A stretch of DNA of 64,000 nucleotides from Streptomyces avidinii (GTDB lineage Bacteria; Actinomycetota; Actinomycetes; Streptomycetales; Streptomycetaceae). The translations under genes were made by a program, and so were the position numbers. Positions 9,601-16,795 of this stretch are shown here, one piece after another (the stretch's first letter is position 1; each line of letters begins with the position of its first letter). The stretch covers positions 248,996-312,995 of the forward strand of contig NZ_BMVL01000010.1 of NCBI RefSeq assembly GCF_014650695.1. Reading direction: 5' to 3'. Below the pieces are notes generated by a model. It ran no database searches. It was not told the DNA's origin and saw nothing but the letters and a program-made list of their open reading frames with translations.

Positions 9601-9918
9601 GACCACGGCGACGTGCAGCAGGACATCCACGGCCACACCCGGGCACTGGACCGCCTCGACCGGGCGGCGGACTCCTACCGGCGGGCCTGGCGGGCCGCGC
9701 TGGAGGCCGACGTGGAGGACCGCGAGGACACCGCGGTCCAGCTGGCCGCCCGGGTACAGCAGTTGCGCGGGGACGTGCTGGAGCGCCTCGCCCGGCCCCG
9801 CGCGGCCCTGGACGCGTACCGCTCGGCGCTGGAGCTGTGGACGCGTACCCGCGAGGGCGCCGCCGGGAGCCCGGAGGCGGTCCGGGCGCGGATCCGGGCC
9901 CTGGAGGCCGGGCTCTGA
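6601..9918 (+). CDS. SAV_2336-type vWA/TPR protein
   Basis: GTG start 6 bp after the MoxR stop; 1105 aa. Residues about 100-420 hold a von Willebrand A-like domain with a MIDAS-type DASPSMA (Asp182) and a second acidic loop (MVVSDCAG). A winged or helical region follows (residues 420-560), and the C-terminal half is a long array of TPR-like helices (residues 570-1105), with Gly/Ala low-complexity stretches near 720-750. This is the family named after SAV_2336 of S. avermitilis. In conflict-system surveys it is the vWA arm of the VMAP ternary system: metal-dependent protein binding at the vWA domain, client recognition by TPRs. It is the last gene before the FxS peptide cassette. Confidence 0.8.
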   Translation: MSPAPAGAPGVRELAALLRAAGLDPSAEEIADALWLAGHIRGPVRAAPGGRGPGGGGPDTAAAEPAAEPAESARAEAEADDPVGLYAPGAARSEGAGGERPGESPEEYGVPVRVPGAAALPRILEVQRALRALQRHRPPGPPTRLVIDETATAEASARTLGLVIPVLRAESRREATVRLVMDASPSMAVWQDMFEELRSVCERLGAFRDVQVHYLHRLTDGTAALGRSPAPGCVRASGLRSGDQLRDPTGRALTMVVSDCAGPLWREGTAQRLLYRWAECTPCVVVQPLPQRLWGRSWMPTERGTLARLEGGGQQLAFRPDRPPLPGRPTGGLTVPVLPPSPTALGAWARLLAGLAAGPVPAEVGRVRADHPAAPLPPPRAVRPPRELVARFRSSAAPRAVQLAVYLSAAPLTLPVMRLVQRTMLPDSEPSDLAEVLLSGLLRRSVPGHGHWYEFVPGVQDVLLGPLGRDEAALVLKHCSEYVLAHFGRGVRNFPALAVSQLTGVPPAVADPGPEDTERPPEGRLPQAFAQVSAKVVRRYLPGVPQEAPPVREPAPAPVPARAGAVRAARDRLADADADGDGGARALYEAVAVLRRAVTAPAGPGDPPEEAETELAGALLRLWAAQRDPELLAEAERAVTGLRTPQAGALLGRVLYERALASGPDAELLAAADMEFAAAGAAADPELRRDCAVRRAETLIRLSVLRDEPGALREARAALEPLAGPAPGPGAEAGGEVGREAGGEAGGVTGGAAARPDHGGAGGPRPAPYPELQLALGRVLLALLPRTADPAERTALAEQAAARLGAALGGPPAVPARPGPGAARVRVELADALRHLPRRLEEAAAQLDAALAEPGGDPELRVAALVCLARVHRERYARDADPAALEDAAEAYGRARRLIPRDAEAFAELLPEWGDVLLDRARAADGRRFTGTAVRVLRESRTAVPQSDPGAAHRLQRLAAGLRLRHAYEGDPVDLREAEYLLELAVRHSRSPLEQARAWRDHGDVQQDIHGHTRALDRLDRAADSYRRAWRAALEADVEDREDTAVQLAARVQQLRGDVLERLARPRAALDAYRSALELWTRTREGAAGSPEAVRARIRALEAGL

Positions 9919-9997
9919 TGCGCCCGCGACGCCCGCGCCACGGGCGCGGCCCGGGCCGGGGGCCGCCGTTTCCGAGGACCGGTCGGCGGGAAAGGGA

Positions 9998-10039
9998 AGT
10001 GGACCCAGGAGTGGACCCAGGAGTGGACCCAGTGGACCC
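9998..10039 (+). repeat. 12-bp tandem repeat upstream of fxsA
   Basis: The unit AGTGGACCCAGG occurs twice in full, then AGTGGACCC twice more, 42 bp before the FxsA start. It lies between stop and start codons. It may be a protein-binding array or a slipped-strand expansion that sets the leader length. Confidence 0.7.
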
Positions 10040-10080
10040 GGACCATCCGGTGTGCGACGCGACAGGGGGACCGGCGGCAC

Positions 10081-10275
10081 ATGGTGACGAAGCAGCAGGA
10101 AGTGGCGGCAACGACACCGGGATGTCCGGAGCGGTTGCCGGATCTCTCCGGGCTGGACCTGGCGGCGCTGCGCGGGATCGACCATCCCGTACTGGCCCGG
10201 GTGATCGAGGGCATGGTAGAGCGGGTGAACCGTCCGGCGGAGATCCTCAACGCCTTCGACTCCAGCGTGGCCTGA
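10081..10275 (+). CDS. fxsA: FxSxx-COOH RiPP precursor peptide (variant tail)
   Basis: 64 aa, ATG at 10081. The middle (LSGLDLAALRGIDHPVLARV) is the conserved leader-like helix of the FxSxx-COOH family; the peptide ends in AFDSSVA. Canonical members end exactly F-x-S-x-x; here the Phe is six residues from the end, so the tail is F-D-S-S-V-A, one residue longer. Radical-SAM and HExxH genes of the same system follow directly, which fixes the assignment. Expected fate: FxsB crosslinks the F-D-S core, the HExxH enzyme hydroxylates it, and a protease removes the leader. The final product and role are unknown. Confidence 0.85.
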   Translation: MVTKQQEVAATTPGCPERLPDLSGLDLAALRGIDHPVLARVIEGMVERVNRPAEILNAFDSSVA

Positions 10276-10428
10276 CCGGGCCGCGCCGCGCGGAGCGCGC
10301 CTGATCCGCCCCATCTTGAAACCAAGTTGACCACTTTCCGCCGTTAGCCGGGACGGCCCCCAGGGCAGGGATGGACCGTCCGCCGGGGTGTACCCGGGCG
10401 GTGGTGGCCGGGGGAGGGAGACACGGCG

Positions 10429-12108
10429 ATGGGGCGAGCGGTCAGGAACGGCTCCCCGCTGCCCGCGCCCGGCAGCCCCGACCCCACCACCCCGCACCGA
10501 GACCCCGTGCCCGACGCCCCGGCGGCGCCCGCGGACGAGGACCAGGCGGTACCCGCGCACCGCGACCCGGCGGCGCAGCACCCGCACCGCGACCCGGTGC
10601 CACCCGCACACCTCGAACAGGTGCCACCCGCGCCCGACGACCCGGCGGGGCAGCACCCGAACCGAAGTCCGGCGGCTCCCGGGCAGCCCGCGCTCCAAGA
10701 CCCCGCCGTGCAGTACCCCTACGGTGCCGCGGCGCCGGTCGCGCAGACCCTGCGCCCGGCCCCCGCGCTCCATGACCCCGCCGGGCAGCATCCGCTCCAC
10801 GACCCCGCCGCGCAGCGGACCCGGCACGCTCGGCACGCGCCCTGGCCGTACACCCGGCTCGACGTGGCCGCCGCCCGGGCGGCCGGCCACCGGCCCCACC
10901 CCGTACGGCAGTTCGTCCTCAAGACCCGCAGTCGCTGCAACCTCGCCTGCACCTACTGCTACGTCTACGAGATGGCCGACCAGGGCTGGCGCGACCAGCC
11001 GCCCGTCATGACCCCCGCCACCTTCGCCCGCGCCGCGCAGCGGATCGCCGAGCACGCCGCCGCCCACGACCTGCCCCGCGTCGACCTCGTCCTGCACGGC
11101 GGCGAACCGCTGCTCACCGCCCCCGCACGGCTGGCCGAGCCCGTCGACGCCATACGCACCGCCGTCGCCGAGGCCGCCCCGCACACCCGCGTCACCGCCA
11201 CCGTCCAGACCAACGGCACCCTGCTCACCCGCGGCCGCCTCGCCGCCCTCGCCGCCGCCGGGATCCGCGTCGGCGTCAGCCTCGACGGCGGTCTGCCCGC
11301 GCACAACACCCGGCGCGTGGACCACGCCGGACGCCCCGGCTTCGGGGCCGCCGCCCGCGGCCTGCGACTGCTCGCCCGGCACCCGCAGAGCTACGCCGGG
11401 GTGCTCTGCGTCGTCGATCTCGACCAGGACCCGGTGGAGACCTACGAGTCCCTGCTCGCCTTCGCCCCGCCCAGCATCGGGCTGCTCCTGCCGCTCGCGA
11501 ACTGGAGCGACCCGCCCCCCGGCCACCACCCGGACCGGACCCCGTACGCCGACTGGCTCCTCGCCGTCTTCGAACGCTGGTGGCACGACGGCGTACGGCG
11601 TACCCGGATCCGGCTCTTCGAGGAGATCATCGCCCTGTTGCTCGGCCTGCCCACCGCCACCGAGACCCTCGGGCTGACGCCCGCCGCCACCGCCGTGATC
11701 GAGACCGACGGCTCCATCGAACAGGCCGACTCCCTGAAATCCGCCTACGAGGGCGCCGCCGCCACCGGTATGACCCTGGACACCCACAGCTTCGACCAGT
11801 TCCTCGACCACCCCGGTCTCGCCGCCCGCCAGCTCGGGCGGGACGCGCTCGCCGCCCCGTGCCGCGCCTGCGAGCTGGTCGAGGTGTGCGGCGGCGGGCA
11901 CTACCCGCACCGCTACCGCGCCGGCGAGGGCTTCCGCCAGCCGTCCGTGTACTGCGCCGACCTCCAGCCGCTGATCCGGCACATCGCCGCCGCCGTCGAG
12001 CACGCCGTCCGGCACGCCGCCGCCCAGGCCCCCACCGGTACCCCCAGTACCACCGGTACCCCCGGTACCCCCGGTACCCCCGCCCACCCCCCGGCGGTCG
12101 CCTCATGA
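10429..12108 (+). CDS. fxsB: FxsB-family radical SAM/SPASM maturase with repeat N-terminus
   Basis: 559 aa; ATG at 10429 has a strong GGAGGGAG ribosome-binding site. The radical SAM cluster motif is CNLACTYCY (C170, C174, C177). C-terminal cysteines in CRACELVEVCGGG (C478, C481, C487) and a later C509 bind the auxiliary cluster of a SPASM-like domain. FxsB enzymes belong to radical SAM proteins placed among three-residue-cyclophane formers (family knowledge), acting on the FxS core of FxsA. Residues 1-140 are unusual: a Pro-rich extension built of degenerate HRDPV/A-type repeats. Typical members begin near WPYTRLDVAAARAAG. The C-terminus has a (GTP)n tail from an ACCGGTACCCCC-like repeat. Overlaps the next gene by 4 bp. 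Confidence 0.9.
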   Translation: MGRAVRNGSPLPAPGSPDPTTPHRDPVPDAPAAPADEDQAVPAHRDPAAQHPHRDPVPPAHLEQVPPAPDDPAGQHPNRSPAAPGQPALQDPAVQYPYGAAAPVAQTLRPAPALHDPAGQHPLHDPAAQRTRHARHAPWPYTRLDVAAARAAGHRPHPVRQFVLKTRSRCNLACTYCYVYEMADQGWRDQPPVMTPATFARAAQRIAEHAAAHDLPRVDLVLHGGEPLLTAPARLAEPVDAIRTAVAEAAPHTRVTATVQTNGTLLTRGRLAALAAAGIRVGVSLDGGLPAHNTRRVDHAGRPGFGAAARGLRLLARHPQSYAGVLCVVDLDQDPVETYESLLAFAPPSIGLLLPLANWSDPPPGHHPDRTPYADWLLAVFERWWHDGVRRTRIRLFEEIIALLLGLPTATETLGLTPAATAVIETDGSIEQADSLKSAYEGAAATGMTLDTHSFDQFLDHPGLAARQLGRDALAAPCRACELVEVCGGGHYPHRYRAGEGFRQPSVYCADLQPLIRHIAAAVEHAVRHAAAQAPTGTPSTTGTPGTPGTPAHPPAVAS

Positions 12109-13364
12109 CCACCACCGCCCTCACCGTCTTCACCGTCTCCTCGCCCACCCTGCGCGCCCTCGCCTCCACCGAGCCGTCCATGGAGGGCACCCGCCTGGTC
12201 CGCGACGTACGCCGCTCCAAGCGCCTGCTCCTGCTGCGCGCCGTCCTCGACGCCGCCCCCGGCGGCCGGTCCGGGGAGACCGCCGACCACTGGGCCCTGC
12301 TGGAGGAGGCCGAACGGCACGACGCGGGCGCCGTGCGCGACGTACTGCACTACCCCGCCACCGGGGTGTGGGCCGAGGAGACCCTGCGCCGGCTGCACGC
12401 CCCGTGCGGCCCCCCGCCCGACCTCGGACACCTCGGCGCGCTCGCCGTCGCCGCGGCCCTGCGCGCCGGGATCGCCTTCAGCCACACCCTGCGGCCCCTG
12501 CACGGCCGGCTCGTCCTGCCCACCCTCGGCCTGCTGCGCCCGGACCGCCCCGGCCCGCTCACCCTCACCGCACGCTCCTGGGACCCCGACGACCCCGCGA
12601 CCGTGCCCCTGCACGTCCTGCCAGGGGGCCGGACCGCCCTCGACGACCTCGACCCCTACCGGGCGGCCGGCCCGGCGCAGCCCGCCCCGGTCCGCCCCGC
12701 CCGCCGGCTCACCCCCAAGGGCCACAAGCGGTGGGACACCCAGTGGTCCGGCGCGCTCACCCTGCTCCAGCGCTACGACACCCTCCGCGCGGAGGAGACC
12801 GTCCAGCTCCTGCGCTCCGTCGTACCGCTGGCCGGCGGCTCCCGCTCCAGCGGTGCCACCCTGCCCGCGGCCGCAGGCTCCGTACTGGCCCGCGCGCAGG
12901 CCCCGCCCGCGCTCGCCGCGACCCTCGTCCACGAGGTCCAGCACGGCAAACTGACCGCCCTCGCCGACGTGCTGACCCTGCACACCGCCGACCACACGCC
13001 CCGCCACTGGGCGCCCTGGCGCAGCGACCCGCGCCCCCTGGAGGGACTGCTGCACGGCGCCTACGCCCACCTGGCCCTGGCCGGGTACTGGCAGCGCGCC
13101 GCCCTCTACGGGGCCCGCGGCGCCTGGGCCCAGCACGCCCGGATCCGCGCCCAGGTGGCGGCGGTCCTGCCCACCCTGCGGGCGCACGAGCGACTCACCG
13201 CCGTGGGGCGGGACTTCGCCGACGCGATGGGCGCCGCCGAGCGCGCCATGGACGACCTCCCCCCGCCCGGTGACCAGCACGCCGCGGCCCGCAGGGCCGT
13301 CGACCGCGAACGCCGCGCATGGTGCGAGGCACACCCCGAACTCGCCCCGTTCGCAGAGGGCTGA
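12105..13364 (+). CDS. HExxH-type peptide beta-hydroxylase of the FxS system
   Basis: ATG overlaps the fxsB stop (ATGA); 419 aa. The motif VHEVQHGKL at residues 275-283 (His276, Glu277, His280) gives the HExxH signature. The surrounding all-helical protein matches the HEXXH-motif domain that co-occurs with FxsA/FxsB, now described as alpha-ketoglutarate-dependent peptide beta-hydroxylases that use HExxH to bind iron rather than as metalloproteases. It is therefore expected to add a hydroxyl to a beta carbon of the FxsA core. Length is normal for the family. No signal peptide. Tight coupling to fxsB supports co-action on one substrate. Confidence 0.85.
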   Translation: MTTTALTVFTVSSPTLRALASTEPSMEGTRLVRDVRRSKRLLLLRAVLDAAPGGRSGETADHWALLEEAERHDAGAVRDVLHYPATGVWAEETLRRLHAPCGPPPDLGHLGALAVAAALRAGIAFSHTLRPLHGRLVLPTLGLLRPDRPGPLTLTARSWDPDDPATVPLHVLPGGRTALDDLDPYRAAGPAQPAPVRPARRLTPKGHKRWDTQWSGALTLLQRYDTLRAEETVQLLRSVVPLAGGSRSSGATLPAAAGSVLARAQAPPALAATLVHEVQHGKLTALADVLTLHTADHTPRHWAPWRSDPRPLEGLLHGAYAHLALAGYWQRAALYGARGAWAQHARIRAQVAAVLPTLRAHERLTAVGRDFADAMGAAERAMDDLPPPGDQHAAARRAVDRERRAWCEAHPELAPFAEG

Positions 13365-13426
13365 CGGACCGTCCGCTGCGGTACCTTTCAAGCCCGTCCA
13401 CCGCCCGCATTCAGGGAGACGGCCGC

Positions 13427-16400
13427 ATGACCACCGGTAGTCGGCAGGACCGTGAATCGGCGGCGCCGCAGCCGCCCCACCCGTCCCACCCGCAGCGATT
13501 CGTCATCAGCTTCGCGGGGTTCAACCGCCCCTGGGCGGTGTGGATCGCCCACCGCCTGGAGGAGCACGGCCACCGCGTCGCCCTCCAGCGCTGGGACCCG
13601 CAGAGCAGCCCCGGCATCGGCCAGGCCCTCGACGACCTGGCCCGCTCCGGCAGCCGCGTCCTCCTCGTCCTCAGCGAGCGCTACTTCTCCGCCGGAACCC
13701 ACACCGAGGAGGAGTGGAACACCGCCCTGCGCGCGGTCACCGACCGCCATCCCGAACGGTTCGCGGCGGTCTGCCTCACCGACGCCCCGCTGCCCAGCGC
13801 CGTCGCCGTACTGGAGAAGACCGACCTGTGGGGCCTGGACGCGTACGAGGCCGAGTACCGCGTGCTGCGCCGCCTGGAGCTGCCCACCGACCGGATCGGC
13901 ACCGAGACCGGCCGCCGCGGGCCGCGCTTCCCCAACGACCCGCCGGAGATCTGGGGCCGCGTGCCGCGCCGCAACCCGCGCTTCACCGGCCGCAACGACG
14001 TCATCGGGACCCTGCGCGAGGCGCTGACCGAGGCCCCGCCGGGCGCGTCCACCGTCACCCTGCTGGGGCTCTCCGGCGTCGGCAAGACGCAGGTCGCCAC
14101 CGAGTACGCCTACCGCTTCGCCTCCGAGTACGACGTGGTGTGGTGGGTCCCCGCCGAGGACCGGCCCACCCTGCGCGAGCGCCTCGCCGACCTGGCCCCG
14201 GCGCTCGGGCTGCCGCGCGGCGCCGGCAGCTACGGCGAGCAGATCCGGGCCGTCCTCGAAGCGCTGCGGCGCGGGAACCCGTACGGCCGCTGGCTGATCG
14301 TCTTCGACGGCTGCGACAGTCCGGACGACCTGATCGACCTGCTGCCCTCCGGCGCCGGCGATGTGATCATCACCTCGCGCAACCGTGAATGGGCCGCCCG
14401 GCACACCAGCCTCGTCGAGGTCCCGCTCTACGCCCGGCCCGAGTCGATCACCTTCATCCGCCGCCGGGCCCTGCGCCTCACCGCCGCCGAGGCCGACCAG
14501 CTCGCCGAGGCCCTGGAGGACTACCCGCTCGCCCTCGACCAGACCGCCGGCTGGCTCGCCGACTCGCCGCTGCCGGTGGGCGACTACCTCGACCTGCTCC
14601 AGCACCGGATGGACTCGCACGAGGCCGTCACGGTCTCCGAGGACTATCCCCTGCCCTTCCCGACCGCCCTCGCCATACTGCTCAACAACGTCCGGGAGAA
14701 CTTCCCCGACGCCCTCGCCCTGCTCCGGCTGTTCGTCTTCTTCGCCCCCGGACCGGTGCCCCTGCGACTGCTGCGCGAGTTCCCCGCCGACGACGTGCCC
14801 GAACAGCTCGCCGGACTCATCAACGACCAGATCCGGTGGAACGCCGCCCTCAACAAGCTCGTCCAGTTCTCCGTGGTGCGCCTGGAGTACTCGGACCTGG
14901 CCGTGGAGGAGGGCGGCGGCGGGCTGGAGACCGTACAACTGCACCGCATGGTCCACGGCATCGTCCGCGAGAACCTCTCCCCGGAGGAGGCCGAGCCCCT
15001 GGCCCGCGCCGTCCGCCAGGTCCTCGCCGCCGCCGACCCCGGCCGGCCCTCCGACTCCCGGCTGTGGCCCCGGTACGCCGAACTCATCCCGCACCTGGCC
15101 ACCTCCGGCGTGCTCACCAGCAGCAACCCGCGCATCCAGAACTTCCTGCTGCACTGCCTGCGCTACCTGATCCTCGCCGGCGAGTACCGCACCTGCCTGC
15201 GCCTGTCCGAGGAGACCGACCTGATCTGGCGGGCCCTGCTCGGCGAGGACCACCCCAAGGTCCGCGAACTCAGCTACCAGTACGGCGGAGCCCTGCGCAA
15301 CCTCGGCCTGTTCCGGCGCGCCGAGACCCTCACCCGCGCCCGCGCCGCCCAGCTCACCGAGGAACGCGGCGACCGCGACCTGGAAACCCTGCGCGCGACC
15401 AGCTCGTACGGCGGGGTCCTGCTGTGCATCGCCCGCTTCGAACCGGCCCGGGAGATCTTCGAGCACTGCCTGGCCACCTACCGCGAACTGCTCGGCGAGG
15501 ACGACTCCACCACCCTCGCCGCCCAGAACAACCTGGCCGCCACCTACCGCCTGCTCGGCCGCTACCAGGACGCCTACGACCTCGACCTGGACACCCTGCG
15601 CCGCCGGGAACGGGTCCTGAGGACCCATCACATCTCCACGCTCTCCTCCGGGATCGCCTGCGCCATGGGGCTGCGGCTGATGGGCCGCTACCACGAGGCA
15701 CAGACCCGGCAGGAACAGGGCGTGAAGATCAACACCCAGGTGCTGGGCCTGGAACACCCGCAGACCCTGCGCGCCGAGCACAACCTCGGGATGTGCCTGC
15801 GCCGCTCCGGCGACATCCCCGGCGCGGGCCTGCGCCTGCGGACCGTGTGGGAGCGAGCCACCCGGGTCTTCGGCGTCGACTACCCGTGGACCCTGATGGT
15901 CGCCTCCGACTACGCCACCTACCTCAGGGAGTACGGGGACATCGGCGAGGCCCGCCGGATCTCCGAGGACGTGGTCCGCGGCTACCAGTCGCAACTCGGC
16001 CTCGCCCACCCGTACAGCATCGGCACGGTCGGCAACCTCGGCCTGGTGCTCCGCGCCCAGGGCGAGCGCGCGGCGGCCCTGTCCCTCGCGGAGCAGGCAC
16101 TGGTGGGCATGCGGGGCGCGCTCGGCGACCGGCACCCCTGGACCCTGGGCTGCGCCCTGAACGCCACCGGGCACCGCAACATCACCGGGCGCCTGGAGGA
16201 CGCGCTGGACCTGAGCCGGGACACCCTGCGCACGGCCGAGCAGGTGCTGGGCCCGGACCACCCGATGGCCCTGAGCGCCCAGATCGCCCTGGCGGCGGAC
16301 CTCCGGTCGGTACGGGAGTACGAGGAGGCGGCGAAGCACGAGGACGCGGGCATCAAGGGCCTCACCCGCACCCTGGGCCCGCAGCACGTCCACACCGTCT

Positions 16401-16450
16401 CGGCGAAGCAACAGACCAGGCCGTACTGGGACTTCGAACCCCAGCCGTAG
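13427..16450 (+). CDS. FxSxx-COOH-system TIR/NB-ARC/TPR protein
   Basis: ATG at 13427, with CAGGGAGACGG upstream; 1007 aa. Residues 20-150 form a TIR-like domain (RFVISFAGFNRPWAVWIAHR, then VLLVLSERYFS). Residues 190-460 are an NB-ARC/STAND ATPase: P-loop GLSGVGKT (214-221) and Walker B LIVFDGCD. Residues 600-1000 are TPR repeats of the 42-residue kinesin-light-chain kind (for example LAAQNNLAATYRLLGRYQDA). This architecture is the FxS-system tetratricopeptide protein. STAND proteins switch upon ligand binding, and TIR domains can signal or cleave NAD+. Whether this TIR is catalytic cannot be told by eye. It may sense the FxsA product or the threat the peptide answers. Confidence 0.85.
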   Translation: MTTGSRQDRESAAPQPPHPSHPQRFVISFAGFNRPWAVWIAHRLEEHGHRVALQRWDPQSSPGIGQALDDLARSGSRVLLVLSERYFSAGTHTEEEWNTALRAVTDRHPERFAAVCLTDAPLPSAVAVLEKTDLWGLDAYEAEYRVLRRLELPTDRIGTETGRRGPRFPNDPPEIWGRVPRRNPRFTGRNDVIGTLREALTEAPPGASTVTLLGLSGVGKTQVATEYAYRFASEYDVVWWVPAEDRPTLRERLADLAPALGLPRGAGSYGEQIRAVLEALRRGNPYGRWLIVFDGCDSPDDLIDLLPSGAGDVIITSRNREWAARHTSLVEVPLYARPESITFIRRRALRLTAAEADQLAEALEDYPLALDQTAGWLADSPLPVGDYLDLLQHRMDSHEAVTVSEDYPLPFPTALAILLNNVRENFPDALALLRLFVFFAPGPVPLRLLREFPADDVPEQLAGLINDQIRWNAALNKLVQFSVVRLEYSDLAVEEGGGGLETVQLHRMVHGIVRENLSPEEAEPLARAVRQVLAAADPGRPSDSRLWPRYAELIPHLATSGVLTSSNPRIQNFLLHCLRYLILAGEYRTCLRLSEETDLIWRALLGEDHPKVRELSYQYGGALRNLGLFRRAETLTRARAAQLTEERGDRDLETLRATSSYGGVLLCIARFEPAREIFEHCLATYRELLGEDDSTTLAAQNNLAATYRLLGRYQDAYDLDLDTLRRRERVLRTHHISTLSSGIACAMGLRLMGRYHEAQTRQEQGVKINTQVLGLEHPQTLRAEHNLGMCLRRSGDIPGAGLRLRTVWERATRVFGVDYPWTLMVASDYATYLREYGDIGEARRISEDVVRGYQSQLGLAHPYSIGTVGNLGLVLRAQGERAAALSLAEQALVGMRGALGDRHPWTLGCALNATGHRNITGRLEDALDLSRDTLRTAEQVLGPDHPMALSAQIALAADLRSVREYEEAAKHEDAGIKGLTRTLGPQHVHTVSAKQQTRPYWDFEPQP

Positions 16451-16795
16451 GGGGCGCACGAAGACCCGCGCGCGGGGCCTGCCGTGGGGCGGGAGCGGTA
16501 CGGGACGACGCGCGCGGGGCCCTCACCCCCTCGGGCGTGAACCGCTCTGTCGGGCCGAGGACTTGAAGCAACCGCCAGGGGGGTGACGGCACGATTGGTG
16601 CAGCGGCTGAGTTGATCGATAAGGTGCCGTGTCACGACCGCACCCCCGTTCGACCAACGGGCCGGTCAGGGCTCTGCCGCAGTGGGTGGCACCTCCACGG
16701 CTGCCGTGTGATCTCTGCCTGTCCGGGCCCCGGAGTACGGGGGCGGTCCTCACGGCGGGGCAGTCCGGCCCCGGCCGACGGGTCAGGAGGAACGA
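16451..16795. other. 345-bp intergenic region
   Basis: No credible gene, tRNA or riboswitch fold was seen. The last 15 bases contain a strong Shine-Dalgarno (AGGAGGAA) for the IMP dehydrogenase gene. A GC-rich dyad near 16468-16480 could be a weak terminator for the FxS block. Confidence 0.5.

Noticed and set aside
9918..10304. Forward frame starting at the ATG that overlaps the vWA stop (TGATG), spanning fxsA
   Set aside because: Attractive overlap, but the product is Pro/Arg low-complexity and the FxsA frame has family motifs.
6604..12087. 1827-residue reading frame on the minus strand opposite the vWA and fxsB genes
   Set aside because: Arg/Gly/Ala-rich shadow of GC-rich coding DNA; no domain, no ribosome-binding site, and strong motifs on the plus strand.
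12930..12944. Zinc metalloprotease from the HEVQH motif
   Set aside because: Context with FxsA/FxsB and the all-helical protein fits the HExxH peptide hydroxylase family better.
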